A stretch of DNA of 64,000 nt from Gracilaria domingensis (Eukaryota > Rhodophyta > Florideophyceae > Gracilariales > Gracilariaceae): NCBI GenBank assembly GCA_022539475.1, contig VCMS01000038.1:124001-188000 (forward strand), read 5' to 3'. The notes beneath the pieces were generated by a model that was not told where the DNA came from, searched no databases, and saw only the letters and a list, made by a program, of their open reading frames with translations. Positions 51,070-61,296 of this stretch are shown piece after piece. A program made the translations under genes and the position numbers. The first letter of the stretch is position 1. The number at the start of each line of letters is the position of its first letter.

Positions 51070-52662
51070 TCAATGACTGCTTGGAAGTATAAAGAGAGTT
51101 CTTCTGTGCTTTTCAAATTCTATCCCAGTCAAGGCCTTTGTGAAACAGTCAGCAACATTGTCCTTTGTACTTGTATACAAGACAGCGACTCGTTTCTCGA
51201 GGACAGCGTCTTTGACAAAGTAGAACTTTAGGGCAACATGTCGAACCTTCCGTAGACGACCTTCCTCATTGCACCACGAAATAGATCCGAGATTATCTTG
51301 AAATATAGGCGTCGGCTCTGCTGCCTCGATCCCCATCTCAAACATTATGTCCCGAATCCACAAAACATCCTTGATACATTCCGCAAGCGCGTAAAATTCA
51401 GCTTCTGGTGTTGAGAGTGCGACGGCGGTTTGAACTGTAGACCGCCACCAGAATGGAATATCACCCAAAAACAGAACGTATCCACTTCTTGATTTCCTTC
51501 CATCAATGTCACGTCCCCAATCTGAATCACAGTATGCGCTCAGAACCGGTACTGAGGGCTTGATTGCTAGGCCATAATTTAACGTACCTTTCAAATATCG
51601 CAAGACATGTTTCATAGTATTCCAATGGCTCGGACTTGGGGAGGAACTGAACTTTCCGAGCATAGAAACTGCGGTTGCCAAGTCGGATCGTGTGCGAGTG
51701 CTGAGAAATAGAAGGGAACCTAAAATAGACCTGTATGGAATTGACTGCATCTTGGTAGCATCTATTTCGTCCAGTTGCTGCTTTGGCTCATAAAGATTGT
51801 GTCCAAGTGGCAACGGGTACTTCGTAGGTTTTGCAGTTTCCATTCGGGCATCTCTAAGAATTTTCTCCACAAGAGGTCTTTGATGCAGCAGTAGGCCATC
51901 TTCAAAATGCGAGATTGAAACACCCAGGTAAAGTTCCGCGCAACCTAGATCCTGAAGTCGAAATGCGTCTTTGAAGCAAAATTTGATTTTCATTACTGCA
52001 AAGCGTGTCCCAAAGAAAACTATATCATCAACGTATACCAGTGCATAAAAAATGTCATTTCCACTTCGAGAAATAAAGATGCATTCACACGAGCGTAGTT
52101 GTGTAAATCCTTTGGACTTCAGAAATAAAGAAAGATACCGAAACCATAGTTGCGGTGCTTGCCGGATTCCGTATAGAGATTTGTTCAATTTTACAACCCG
52201 TCCATCAGCCTCCGGGACTCCTGGAACTTTTGGAAATCGTATCCATATGTCGACGCCTGGTGGTAGGAGGGCATGTAAGAAAGCAGCTCCGATGTCAATG
52301 TGATATCGTACCCAGTTTCGGTGTAAGCTAGGAATTAAGAGGAAGAGAAATAAATAGAACGGTAGAACAGGAGAAGAGTAGTTTGACGAAGCTTCGGGCT
52401 TCTGAAACTTGCCTCTAGCGACAAGACGAGCTTTGAATCGAGCCGGCTTCCCGTTTTCATCACGTTTGAGCTTCAGAATGACTCCAATATGTAACGGTTT
52501 CTCAGTTGGCGGCTGAGATATATCAGAATAAGTGTTGTTCTCTTTCAGGGTTTTAAATTCTTCCTCGATTGCGTCTCTCCAAAACGACGCTTCGATGGAC
52601 TTTAAAGCTTCTCGTAGCTTACGGTCGTCAGATGTGGTAATATCGTAGGGTAGATGCCGCAT
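51070..52662 (-). CDS. Copia RT and RNase H
   Basis: 530 codons, open throughout. RT motifs: LKLKRDENGKPARFKARLVA, YHIDIGAAFLHALLPPGVDI, KLNKSLYGIRQAPQLWFRYL, ALVYVDDIVFFGT, LQDLGCAELYLGVSI, SRTRSDLATAVSMLGKF is seen with T for S, and LRYLKGTLNYGLAI. RNase H: SAYCDSDWGRDIDGRKSRSG, LSTPEAEFYALAECIKDVLW, FQDNLGSISWCNE, RHVALKFYFVKDAV and DNVADCFTKAL. Belongs to the minus-strand copia. Confidence 0.92.
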   Translation of the reverse strand: MRHLPYDITTSDDRKLREALKSIEASFWRDAIEEEFKTLKENNTYSDISQPPTEKPLHIGVILKLKRDENGKPARFKARLVARGKFQKPEASSNYSSPVLPFYLFLFLLIPSLHRNWVRYHIDIGAAFLHALLPPGVDIWIRFPKVPGVPEADGRVVKLNKSLYGIRQAPQLWFRYLSLFLKSKGFTQLRSCECIFISRSGNDIFYALVYVDDIVFFGTRFAVMKIKFCFKDAFRLQDLGCAELYLGVSISHFEDGLLLHQRPLVEKILRDARMETAKPTKYPLPLGHNLYEPKQQLDEIDATKMQSIPYRSILGSLLFLSTRTRSDLATAVSMLGKFSSSPSPSHWNTMKHVLRYLKGTLNYGLAIKPSVPVLSAYCDSDWGRDIDGRKSRSGYVLFLGDIPFWWRSTVQTAVALSTPEAEFYALAECIKDVLWIRDIMFEMGIEAAEPTPIFQDNLGSISWCNEEGRLRKVRHVALKFYFVKDAVLEKRVAVLYTSTKDNVADCFTKALTGIEFEKHRRTLFILPSSH

Positions 52663-52804
52663 TGTCTTACTAGTTTCAGTTTCCGCGTTTTCATCTGGAT
52701 ACTTTTCTCCGTCAAATTCTGAAGGTTTCTCCGGAATGTGTTCAAGAGGGTCAAAGAATTCGTCTTCACTACCATCAGTTTCCAGTGTAGTGTAGTAAGA
52801 GGCA

Positions 52805-53110
52805 CCCCCGTGACGGGTGCATAGTATTAGTTTATTTAGTTAGTGTGCACAGGGTGCACCTCGGGGTTCCACATGTGTAGGGTTGTGACAGTTGTCATGT
52901 CGCCCTTCGGGACCCCCCTTATAGGTAGATAGTTTATTATTTTCGACACGTGGCTTGTGCCCGTGGGAGGTGCACTTAAGCATCTCCCACCGGGCAGAGC
53001 TCACCGTGATAAACCTCAAGCACCCCCTAGCCGATTCTTCCATCGCCTAGTTTCCCACAAGGGTTCTCCTACCGTCACTACCGATGCTGCGCGCCTATCT
53101 CGCGCCCCGT
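52805..53110. mobile_element. GC-rich insertion in the minus-strand copia, probably a small LTR remnant
   Basis: Copia text breaks off after EEALNGR (53,113) and resumes before TTLETDGSEDEFF. Between is about 0.3 kb of non-coding DNA with short palindromes (GGGTGCA, GTGCACAGGGTGCAC) and TTAGTTTATTTAGTTAG. This last motif recalls the AT-rich motif in the solo LTRs at 6579 and 35,067. Ends and target duplication are not resolved. Confidence 0.4.
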
Positions 53111-53464
53111 TGTTAGCGTCCGTTTAGTGCTTCTTCGTCCCCGCTTGGGTGTTGCGCAATTTGTTCCTTTATCTGGGCATAGTACGTTGTCACGTCCTGT
53201 GGCTGTACTACATCCAGTGCGTTTGCGGGCAAGCGATGTTCATCGCTACTGCTGAGATATCCATGTGTGCCAATATTCTGCTGTGCAGCAGTATTGGTGT
53301 CTTCGGTGGAGCGTGGGAGGCCAGGGAACGTTAATTCATCGAACGTTACGTGTTTTGTCTTGTAACGTCGGGTACCAATCAAGATGTTGTAGAGTCCACC
53401 CTGTGAATGCCCGAGATTGATGCCAGGTCGAAGCCGGAGTTCGAGTTTCTTAGCTGCTCTTGGA

Positions 53465-54478
53465 TCACCTATCAATATGTAGGGTTATGATTTGGTGTCC
53501 CGTTTGTTTTTCAAACTTCGGTTTGAGTGCCGAAAGTTTCTCGGAAGCCTGCGCTTTGGATTGAATAGGAAAAACGAAGATATATCGTGACATTGCTTCA
53601 ATCACGGCAAGAAAACAGTTGTATCCATTCAATGAGGTAGTTTCAACAGGAGATACATCAGCATGGAGGATTCCAGGTCTGTTTGATGCAGTAAGCGAGC
53701 CACGGAAGGACTGGCGAAACTTTCCAGAGATGCATGGTTCACATTCGTGCTGGATTAACTTCTTCACAGGGATAAGCCCTGATTTCATCATCGACTTGAT
53801 CTTCTTCTTTGGACATATGTGTCCGAGACGCAGACGCCAACTATCGATGTCATTCTTACTCGGATTACTCTTTGGTTCAATAATTTTGTCTGCATTACTG
53901 TCTTCAGATTGCGTGCAGTCCAAAGTTATAGGTTCAGCTTTACCACAGATATTAAAATCTGAATCCGGCTCGTGGTGAAGCTGTTTCACGATTGCCATCA
54001 TAGCCGTGTGTGTCTTCGGATCCTGCTGCGACCATGATTTTCTCTGCCGCGTCTGTGGTCCAATGTAATACAGTCCGTCTTTTTGCTTAGGGGAAACACC
54101 GATGATTTGGAAGTTGCTTCGGAGGTCTATGATGTACGCAAAACTTGGCATGAAAAGTACCGCTAGGCCATGAGAGGTGAGAGCTGGGATTGAAAGAAGG
54201 TTCGTCGAGAGATTAGCTGCCCCTAACGTCCTAGATAGTTTTACGGTTGTAGTTTCATCTCCATAAGTCCAATTCACAGTTCGAGAACCTTCGTTACTTG
54301 CCTTCACGATCGAGTCATCGCCCAGTGCAATGTTTACTGCACAGCCTTTTGCATCTTCCAGAGATTCTACATCGGGCGTCATGTGAGTCGTTGTCCCCGA
54401 GTCCAGCATAAATTCTTCTTCGTCCTGTGGGCGATGTATTCCTGCTCTGGCAACTGCGGTTCGAACTTTTTTGTTCAT
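53465..54478 (-). CDS. Copia protease and integrase part
   Basis: 337 codons. Protease active-site region EFMLDSGTTTHMTPD, then LGAANLSTNLLSI and the GAG-pre-integrase finger (WRLRLGHICPKKKIKSMMKS ... CEPCISGKF). The first part of the integrase core follows (HADVSPVETTSLNGYNCFL, FVFPIQSKAQASEKL). The remaining core text seen in complete copias is not visible. Confidence 0.85.
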   Translation of the reverse strand: MNKKVRTAVARAGIHRPQDEEEFMLDSGTTTHMTPDVESLEDAKGCAVNIALGDDSIVKASNEGSRTVNWTYGDETTTVKLSRTLGAANLSTNLLSIPALTSHGLAVLFMPSFAYIIDLRSNFQIIGVSPKQKDGLYYIGPQTRQRKSWSQQDPKTHTAMMAIVKQLHHEPDSDFNICGKAEPITLDCTQSEDSNADKIIEPKSNPSKNDIDSWRLRLGHICPKKKIKSMMKSGLIPVKKLIQHECEPCISGKFRQSFRGSLTASNRPGILHADVSPVETTSLNGYNCFLAVIEAMSRYIFVFPIQSKAQASEKLSALKPKFEKQTGHQIITLHIDR

Positions 54479-54753
54479 CCTTGTTGTTTCGTTTTCCCTT
54501 TCCTTTGTTTTTATTCATAGCTGTCTTTCCGTTTGGAGATAACTTGGCCTTGATATCATCTGCGTTGACTCCTAATTTGTTGTTTGGATTCGTTGGATTA
54601 AAGAAGCACTTTTCAGTTGTGTGATACTTCTTATGACAGATGCCGCATTGGAGTTCGGATGAGTGAACGGTGTTTGCGCGTTCCGGTTTCCTTAAGCGGA
54701 GAGTCTTTTGTTCGTCCAGTAGTCTAGTACTGACAGTGTCCCATTTCATATGG

Positions 54754-55272
54754 TCAATTGACAACGTTTTGATTGCAGCACAGACAGGAGACAGTTCGGG
54801 CGCTTCGATGGAGGCTACCAGTAGCCCAACTTTTGAGTTCATCCGAAAGAGACATTTGTGTGCCTTCCAGTTTAGACATCAAGCTTCGCATGCGATTGAT
54901 ACGAGAACCAAGATCGTCCTGGAGATATAAGTACTTATACGAAACTAATTCGCCCATGGTACCTATTCGTGATGCGGTTGTCGAAGAATCAAAACGAGCG
55001 TCCAATTTGGACAGCATGTCGTAGGGACGCCCAACATCCGACTGAACGATGCGCAGAGTGTCGTTCGATAACGAGGCAACTATAATTCCGCTAGCACGTT
55101 TCTGATCCTCGGCAAACTTCTGCTTCTTATCCTCATCTGCATACGGATTTCGTCGTTTGCGTAGTACATCGTCAAGGTTTTTCGCATCACATGCGGCTTC
55201 TATTCTGATTTTCCAGAGTTCGTAGTCATCTGTTCCAGATAGAGGCTTGATTCTCACACGATCAGGATCCAT
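54754..55272 (-). CDS. Copia Gag
   Basis: 172 codons. Starts MDPDRVRIKPLSGTDDYELW, the typical copia Gag opening with a W-K-I-R block, then NPYADEDKKQKFAEDQKRAS and VGRPYDMLSKLDARFDSSTT. The zinc knuckle lies downstream near 54.63 kb. First gene of the minus-strand copia. Confidence 0.85.
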   Translation of the reverse strand: MDPDRVRIKPLSGTDDYELWKIRIEAACDAKNLDDVLRKRRNPYADEDKKQKFAEDQKRASGIIVASLSNDTLRIVQSDVGRPYDMLSKLDARFDSSTTASRIGTMGELVSYKYLYLQDDLGSRINRMRSLMSKLEGTQMSLSDELKSWATGSLHRSARTVSCLCCNQNVVN

Positions 55273-55369
55273 TGCGACGTTAGATTGAGGTCCAAGAACA
55301 GTCTTGTTGCTTTCGATTCCAGGTTATGTGCTGCAGTAGTGCTACGTTTCTGAAATAGGCCAAATAACC

Positions 55370-55639
55370 TGTTAGCGCATATAAGCGCGGTGTTGTTGTT
55401 TTGTGAGCAAAAGAGCAGGCGGACGAGTCTCAGAGAGACTCGGCTGCAGCGCGTTTTATAATGTTAAGTTGTTTCCCTTTTGGGTAACTATATACTCTCC
55501 TATCAAATGATTTGCCTATTACGTAGCACTACTAGTGCATTACCTGTCCACTCTCTTCTGTGTCCAAGTAAGTGCATAACACTAGTAAAATATGCTGTTA
55601 GACTCACTTATCATTCACTTATTATAAGAGGCTGTGACA
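55370..55639 (-). repeat. 5' LTR of the minus-strand copia
   Basis: 270 bp. On the minus strand the next bases are GGTTATTTGGCC, possibly a decayed version of the half initiator-tRNA primer site (GGTTATGGGCCC). Confidence 0.88.
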
Positions 55640-55941
55640 TTTACGATACCACTCGGTTGGATATCTAAAATGTATATTACAATTCTTAAACTTTGTTCGA
55701 CAAGTTAAAAAAACCTGAACTTCTACGATGCATATTTTTTGTTCTGCGTTTTTACTAAAAATAGAACGTCTTCGGTCTTCTTGCGTAGCTTGCTACGCAA
55801 AGCTCTGATAGAACTTTGCGGTCCCCTTTTCGGAGCCATGCTTCTCTGAACCTCTGACAGCAAAGCTCCTACTACTATAAATGATGTGAAATCCGGTACA
55901 GAAGACCAGCCCGACAGCGCCGGATTTGCTCATTTTACATA

Positions 55942-55954
55942 GTTATGGGCCCAG
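55942..55954 (+). other. Copia primer-binding site, internal initiator-tRNA type
   Basis: GTTATGGGCCCAG, identical to the site at 10,838-10,850, lies two bases after the proposed LTR end. Confidence 0.8.
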
Positions 55955-56637
55955 AAAGCTCAACTATACCCTCTCGACCGAAGTATTCGTGGGATATCAG
56001 GAACGTACCATGGACCGATGGAAAAGGAAACCAGGAGCAGTAGGCGGAATCCGTATCCCTTTGGCAGGCGTTCCAGGAGACGCTCACAGACTCTAACAGT
56101 AACAAGGTACCAAAGGCAGCTCAAGGTATCATGCTACAATCACAACTGTACGGAAGAGCACGCGACCTCTGCAAGGCAATCCCCGATAATATCATCAGAT
56201 CTGAAGACGGTGCTATGGCGATTGTGGAAGCGTTGTACAAGCGAGACCCGCTCGCTGTTGTCTCAGACGTGTATCAAGATTTTTTGTCGCTGTTGAACAC
56301 TTAGTGGAACCCGAATGAGAGTTTCAAGAACTTTGAATCAAGATTCCAAGCCCAGATATTACGACTCAACGCACATGGATCGGAATCTAAACTCTCAGAA
56401 GCCCTGGTAGCATTTGCGTTACTAGCCAACGCTGACGTAGACAATAATCAACGTGTTTCTGTGTTAGCAAACGGGGCTCCTAGGGACTCCAGCCTCACGA
56501 CGACATCCTCCACGAACGACTATTTGAAAGCAGTTTCCTACGATGCTATTGCGTCTGTGCTCAGGCAGTGCGACAAGGTCAAGAACAATGGAAAAGACCA
56601 GCCCAGCAATGTATTAACAAGCCACTCCGCACACCAA

Positions 56638-56721
56638 TCTACCAGCCACTCCAGCAACCGTCGCTAGAGCCAGAGACAATCTACCAGCCACTCCAGCAAC
56701 CGTCGCTAGAGCCAGAGACAG
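56638..56721 (+). repeat. 42 bp tandem duplication in copia gag
   Basis: Two adjacent copies of a 42 bp unit beginning TCTACCAGCCACTCCAGCAA and ending GCCAGAGACA. The length is a multiple of three, so it inserts 14 codons (core YQPLQQPSLEPET) without changing the frame. Confidence 0.85.
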
Positions 56722-57400
56722 CGTCGGACCCCGGAACAGATCGCCGAACTAAAGGGCAAGACGAAGTGCAATAGGTGCGGAAAATATGGACATTGGGCAT
56801 CAGATCACAAGCGAGATGGTTCGCTAAAGGCAGGCTTCAAAGCATTGGACGCCCCCCCATGTGGCGAGAAGGACAAAGATAACGCACTGACTTTCAACAT
56901 GGGGTACTTAAGCCCTGTCGAAGAAGAACCCGCAGAATTACAGAACCTGGTAGGACCACTACTGGACAACGCGGCACCATACAGTGGAATAGGCTCAGTA
57001 GAACTGGCTAGGATTGCCAGTTTTGTGTGTCCAGATTGGAACGGCGAACTCGAACCCCTACCGGATGCGGTTAAGCACAGACCGTACTGGCAGTATGGAC
57101 AAGGACAGCACAAAAGCCCAGCGAAGAAGATCCTTGGTTCAATATTGTTCACGGCGCGAGGCGACGAATGGAGACTTGTGAAAATTACACACTTGGTAAC
57201 AGACGGATCATCGCAGTGAGTTGTTGGCCGAAACGTGACCAACTACTGCGACATATTGCGAGTAGACAAGCACGTGTTGAGGCTCCCTCCAGACAATTCA
57301 GGCCACTCTCAAGGGTACATATCGCTCCTTGACCGAGACATGCACACGCATATACCGCACACCGTATTCACGCATTGCGTAAACACCCTAACAGCAGAGA

Positions 57401-58783
57401 ATGAAAGTACTTTGTTCTGCGCGACAGCGCAACTGGACGGAAACTTCGTGGAAGGTACTCAAGAAGATCGTGGACAAGGTTCACAAGCATGAGTGTGGAC
57501 ACTCCAACTATACAGATATCAAAATTCTTCTTGAGAGGAATAGAGTATGGACACATCAAGTCGACAGGTATTTGCAGAAAACCTTGGGAGAATGCACCTC
57601 GTGCAAGACTACCGCGAAGCCCAAGCCAAATCGGCAGGTGTCACGCAGCGCTATGTCCAGATCATTCAACGAAGTTGTCTGCGTGGATCACATGTTTCTT
57701 GACCATAACTGCGTAATGCATATCAAGGACTCTGCATCACGCTACTCAGCAGGAGCCGTTGTAGGAGACACATCTATGGAGAAGGCCATACTGGTATTCG
57801 ATGCGCACTGGCTTACACTGTTTTGGGAACCTCAAGTCATTGTGTACGACAAGTGCTTCAGTAACAAAATCGTTACGAAGTATCTATCAGAACGCGGAAT
57901 AGACCCAAGGCCGTTGCCACCGAGGCGACATAGCAAGAACGTTCTGGAATCGAAGCACCGAATTATCAGAGATGTATTTTTACGTTTGATGGCAGATGGT
58001 AATACAGGAAAAGACGCTGTGTTAACAGAACTAATCATCCAGCAGGCCATCAGGATATCAAATGATTCGTATGGAAGGGATGTAGTTTCAGCTCATGAAC
58101 TCGCGAAAGGATATTCTAGACCAGTAGTCAGGGGTCAGACCCCAGCGCAGCTACCACAAGAACTTTTAGAAGCACATCAGAACCTGCTGGCCAAACGTAA
58201 GCTCACACTGATCTTAAGATCCAAGACTTTCGAAGAACCCTCGATCGCTGTTGGAGACATGGTACAGATTTTCGTCAAAAGGCAAAACGAGAAGAGAGGC
58301 ACATGGTCACAGGACTTGCCTGTGCTTGCATATGACTTAAAAAACAGATCTGTTACTGTACCGGGCCAGAAAGGCAGAAGGATAAACGCTGCCATCGAGG
58401 ATGTGAGGCCCACTATAGCAAATGATGAGCTAGCTACTGCTGTGCAGGATGCCATAGATCAAATGGATAGGAATATGGAAGAACTTATCGAAGCTTTGAA
58501 GGAAGACACTGGAAACCGCCCTGATCACGACGAAGAAGCAGAGCAGGCTACTTCTGCAGAATTTTCTCCCAACAATGAAGACGAAACAGGAAGCATAGGC
58601 CCTAATCTACCGAAGGTTGGTGACAGAATCGAAGTGTACTGGCCATTAGATAAGACGTTTTATGAAGGAACTGTGGACAAACATGACGAAAACACGGACA
58701 AATACACCATACAATACACCGACGGAGAAAAAGAACAATTGAAGCTACAGGACGAAGTATGGAATTTTGTGAAGGAGGATTGA
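57401..58783 (+). CDS. Copia integrase with C-terminal Tudor-like domain
   Basis: 460 codons. The zinc finger region is HKHECGHSNYTDIKILLERN ... CTSCKTTAKP. The DDE core has VVCVDHMFLDHNCVMHIKDS, VIVYDKCFSNKIVTKYL and NVLESKHRIIRDVFL. The linker is acidic, with a likely coiled coil (DQMDRNMEELIEALKED). The C-terminal 55 residues, RIEVYWPLDKTFYEGTVDKH to LKLQDEVW, match the small Tudor-like barrel found at this place in some aquatic copia-type integrases. It could bind methylated histone and guide insertion, but that is inference. Confidence 0.8.
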   Translation: MKVLCSARQRNWTETSWKVLKKIVDKVHKHECGHSNYTDIKILLERNRVWTHQVDRYLQKTLGECTSCKTTAKPKPNRQVSRSAMSRSFNEVVCVDHMFLDHNCVMHIKDSASRYSAGAVVGDTSMEKAILVFDAHWLTLFWEPQVIVYDKCFSNKIVTKYLSERGIDPRPLPPRRHSKNVLESKHRIIRDVFLRLMADGNTGKDAVLTELIIQQAIRISNDSYGRDVVSAHELAKGYSRPVVRGQTPAQLPQELLEAHQNLLAKRKLTLILRSKTFEEPSIAVGDMVQIFVKRQNEKRGTWSQDLPVLAYDLKNRSVTVPGQKGRRINAAIEDVRPTIANDELATAVQDAIDQMDRNMEELIEALKEDTGNRPDHDEEAEQATSAEFSPNNEDETGSIGPNLPKVGDRIEVYWPLDKTFYEGTVDKHDENTDKYTIQYTDGEKEQLKLQDEVWNFVKED

Positions 58784-58831
58784 AATGAGAACAATAACGA
58801 CCAAACAGATCAGAGAAATCCGACAGTAACA

Positions 58832-59440
58832 ATGGACGCCGCGGAAGTGGAGCTATCTCCTGCTCAAGAACTGCAGAGCAATGAGAAGAATTCAATTGAG
58901 AAGTATTTCGAGGCCTTCGGTTCGGAAGAATTCATGTTGCATCAAGCCCAAAGTCTGCCACCGTATGCTACGCAAAACGCATACGATAAGAAGGAGAAGT
59001 CGTTTAAGAAAATTGTTCGCGATGTCGCAATATCGCATATACCGCCAAACGCCAACATAGTATCCAGCCACGTATTCTACAAGGTAAAGCGGTGTGACGA
59101 CAACTCTCTCACGATGAAGGCACGAATTGCGGTCCATGGACACAAGGACCGAGACAGAAGGCTCTTAAAAACAGATTCTGCAACTTGCCCTCCCGTTGGA
59201 ATTTGCATCCTGCTATCAATTGCAACCATTAACCGGTGGACCTTGGCTAAGATTGACTTCAAGAGCGCATTTTTGCAGACCGAAGCCGAAAGAGATGTAT
59301 ATGTGATTCCTCTCAGAGAATGCAGAACACGTTACAAGCATTATTGGTTATTACTTTCTGCAGCCTACGGACTAGCGAATGTCGTACAATGGATTTTACC
59401 TAAGGGTTCTGCTACAAAGGGGATTATGAGGAGGAATTGA
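58832..59440 (+). CDS. Start of copia RT (divergent element)
   Basis: 202 codons. The N-terminal part is a linker. The RT begins near residue 85 with SSHVFYKVKRCDDNSLTMKA and includes AKIDFKSAFLQTEAERDVYV and LLLSAAYGLANVVQ. The YVDD block and RNase H are not reached because gypsy sequence follows. Confidence 0.75.
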   Translation: MDAAEVELSPAQELQSNEKNSIEKYFEAFGSEEFMLHQAQSLPPYATQNAYDKKEKSFKKIVRDVAISHIPPNANIVSSHVFYKVKRCDDNSLTMKARIAVHGHKDRDRRLLKTDSATCPPVGICILLSIATINRWTLAKIDFKSAFLQTEAERDVYVIPLRECRTRYKHYWLLLSAAYGLANVVQWILPKGSATKGIMRRN

Positions 59441-59964
59441 CCGGTTGGTAATGTGCTACAGATCTACCACGTGGGTGTTGACGGCTTTGTGGACATTCTA
59501 CTAACTAGTTATTAATTTAGATAATTTATTTAATTATGTAGATATTTTAGAGACGCACGTGATGCACCAGACAATAGGTCTGACACGTGTGCGAGATCGC
59601 GTTGACCCGGCAGCCATACGTAGGCGCTGCCGAGGTCCGCGTCTTCTACAGATTGTAAAGTAAGCACCAACTTGGTAAACTCTTGCCTTTTTGGTTAAGG
59701 ACTACCACCGCTAAGGTCTTGTGCGTACGCTTGCGCTCTCGCTTGCCGTTTCCAATACGGCCGGAGCTAGCAATCCTACCTACTGTACCAATTGGTATTC
59801 AGGTGCTCATCTACCGTCGTGGTTCGTCTCCTACTTCGTACCTTATAGGTTGAGCCCTCGCTGGCTCCCCACAACCGACGAACACCGCCCGTGGCTGTAC
59901 GACATATTTCGGTCTCCCGACCTAGGAGATTGTTGTTGGATAACACCTAATAGGTTTTTGTTGT

Positions 59965-61296
59965 GTGCACTTTGAAAACAAAGCCCTTCGTATGACGAAA
60001 GGGATTCAAACCAATTCGGTAGTTAGAATACGAAGGAAACAATTGGCTACCCCCGTCAGCCAAATAATGGTGAAACCTAAGAGGTCTATTCAAGGGTCTA
60101 GTGCCCCTTCAAGCCTTGCAGGTGGAACTTCTGTACCTCCGGTACAACCAATTTTGGATAACCCGGAGGAATTGCTACGTAACCCAAAAGGTAAAGCTGT
60201 CCGTCAGGACGACTCGGCGGTGGTAAGTGCGCCGCCGGATACCGTGAAGGTTAATCCTTATGGTGAAATGGTTGAAGAGATCTGGCCTCGTCTTGAGGAG
60301 CGAGCCAGAAATCTCGTGACCCAAGTGGTGAAGGACGCCGCAACCCATAAGGTAGACCTTGAAGGTGGAACAGCTGCACCCTCTTTGGACGTGGACACAA
60401 TTACCCGAGTGGTAGTTGACCGCGTGGTTGTGGAAGTTAGGGCAATGTTACCGAAAATGGTGCGCGAGTACCTATGGACGGACGCCAAAGGTGAGATATA
60501 CCGCGTGGTTCAAGACCTATGGATTACCGAAGGGTACGCAGAAGGAAAACCATCTAGGGTGAACATGGTAAGCACAAAACCTCATGAGTTCCCGAGAGGT
60601 TCGCTACAATATCCTCAGTCTTTTTCGGTTGACAGTGGGGACCACAAGGGTTCGTTGGGACGTGACCGCAAGGGCTCGGCAGCAGATGTTCCGATCGGTT
60701 ACTATTTGCCCAAACCAATTGGTATCGCTCATAAGGGTGCCGGAGGAGGCGGCCCTGAGGGTGATTCGTTTGACTCGGAGGATGAGCGGCGAAGAAACCA
60801 TAAAGGTAAGAAAAAGGAGAGCCGTCGAGGTAGGCAGAGCAAAGGGGATTCGAGTTCTGCTTCGTCGAGTTCAGATACCGATTCGGAGTCCTCGGAGGAC
60901 GACCGTAAAGGTAGGAGAAGGAGAAGGAACAAAACCAAGAGGTCTAGAAGAAAATCTAAGGGAACCCGCAAGGATACGAAAAGAAGGAATGATTCTGATA
61001 CCGAATCAGACACCGTTTCGGACCTGGAGGTAATTCAGCCGTTGAACGACCTGTTCACCAAAGCGGTTGATTACAGGACCTACAGGTTACGGAACAAGGA
61101 TTCTGACTACACCGATGCAGTAGCTCAGAAAATTACTAAGCATCACAAGAAACTCAGCTTTCAGATGGGTGATACTGTATTTACCGGTGAGGATCCCATG
61201 GCGGTGATTGAGTTTCTGCAGAAATTCAAGATCGCCTGTGACCAGAATGGTTTTTCCGAAGGGGCTGCCATGTGGTTGTTCCAGTTCTACCTTTAA
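59965..61296 (+). CDS. Gypsy Gag
   Basis: 443 codons. The N-terminal third is variable. Then comes a helical part (EEIWPRLEERARNLVTQVVK) and a long Ser/Asp/Arg/Lys-rich disordered linker (about residues 265-350, with RRRRNKTKRSRRKSKG). The capsid-like part starts YRTYRLRNKDSDY and includes FQMGDTVFTGEDPMAVIEFL. Capsid text continues after this frame (EFSVALWNLATRCG). It is homologous to the Gag fragment at 9.5-10.6 kb. Confidence 0.8.
   Translation: MHFENKALRMTKGIQTNSVVRIRRKQLATPVSQIMVKPKRSIQGSSAPSSLAGGTSVPPVQPILDNPEELLRNPKGKAVRQDDSAVVSAPPDTVKVNPYGEMVEEIWPRLEERARNLVTQVVKDAATHKVDLEGGTAAPSLDVDTITRVVVDRVVVEVRAMLPKMVREYLWTDAKGEIYRVVQDLWITEGYAEGKPSRVNMVSTKPHEFPRGSLQYPQSFSVDSGDHKGSLGRDRKGSAADVPIGYYLPKPIGIAHKGAGGGGPEGDSFDSEDERRRNHKGKKKESRRGRQSKGDSSSASSSSDTDSESSEDDRKGRRRRRNKTKRSRRKSKGTRKDTKRRNDSDTESDTVSDLEVIQPLNDLFTKAVDYRTYRLRNKDSDYTDAVAQKITKHHKKLSFQMGDTVFTGEDPMAVIEFLQKFKIACDQNGFSEGAAMWLFQFYL

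Larger units (their letters stand above)
50792..55639 (-). mobile_element. Ty1/copia element with paired LTRs
   Basis: LTRs at 50,792-51,062 (271 bp) and 55,370-55,639 (270 bp), TGTTAG...TGACA, differ at roughly ten positions. On the minus strand are Gag (55,272-54,754), a zinc knuckle CGICHKKYHTTEKC, protease FMLDSGTTTHMTPD, integrase (zinc finger and part of the core, 54.48-53.1 kb), RT and RNase H (52,662-51,070), and a G-rich tract (TTGAGGGGGGG) before the 3' LTR. A GC-rich insertion lies at about 52,805-53,110. Part of the integrase core is absent. Flanks do not match (ATGGC and TTTAC), so one end may be rearranged. Broken at several places, intermediate age. Confidence 0.88.
55671..59497 (+). 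mobile_element. Divergent Ty1/copia element, cut on the right by a gypsy element
   Basis: A proposed 5' LTR at 55,671-55,939 (TGTATATTAC...TTTTACA) is followed by the primer site at 55,942. Gag spans about 56.0-56.8 kb with a zinc-knuckle variant CNRCGKYGHWASDH. A protease-like block APYSGIGSVELA is near 56.98 kb, integrase at 57.4-58.8 kb, and RT start at 58.8-59.5 kb (VKRCDDNSLTMKARIAVHG, AKIDFKSAFLQTEAERDVYV). The protease Gly-Ile-Gly signature and RT style recall aquatic GalEa-type and red-algal copias, from memory only. RT stops at about 59,497 where gypsy sequence begins. Broken at several places. Confidence 0.7.

Noticed and set aside
53113-53475. Host gene on the minus strand
   Set aside because: GDPRAAKKLELRLRPG and ILIGTRRYKTKHVTFDE are the integrase C-terminal region of the surrounding copia.
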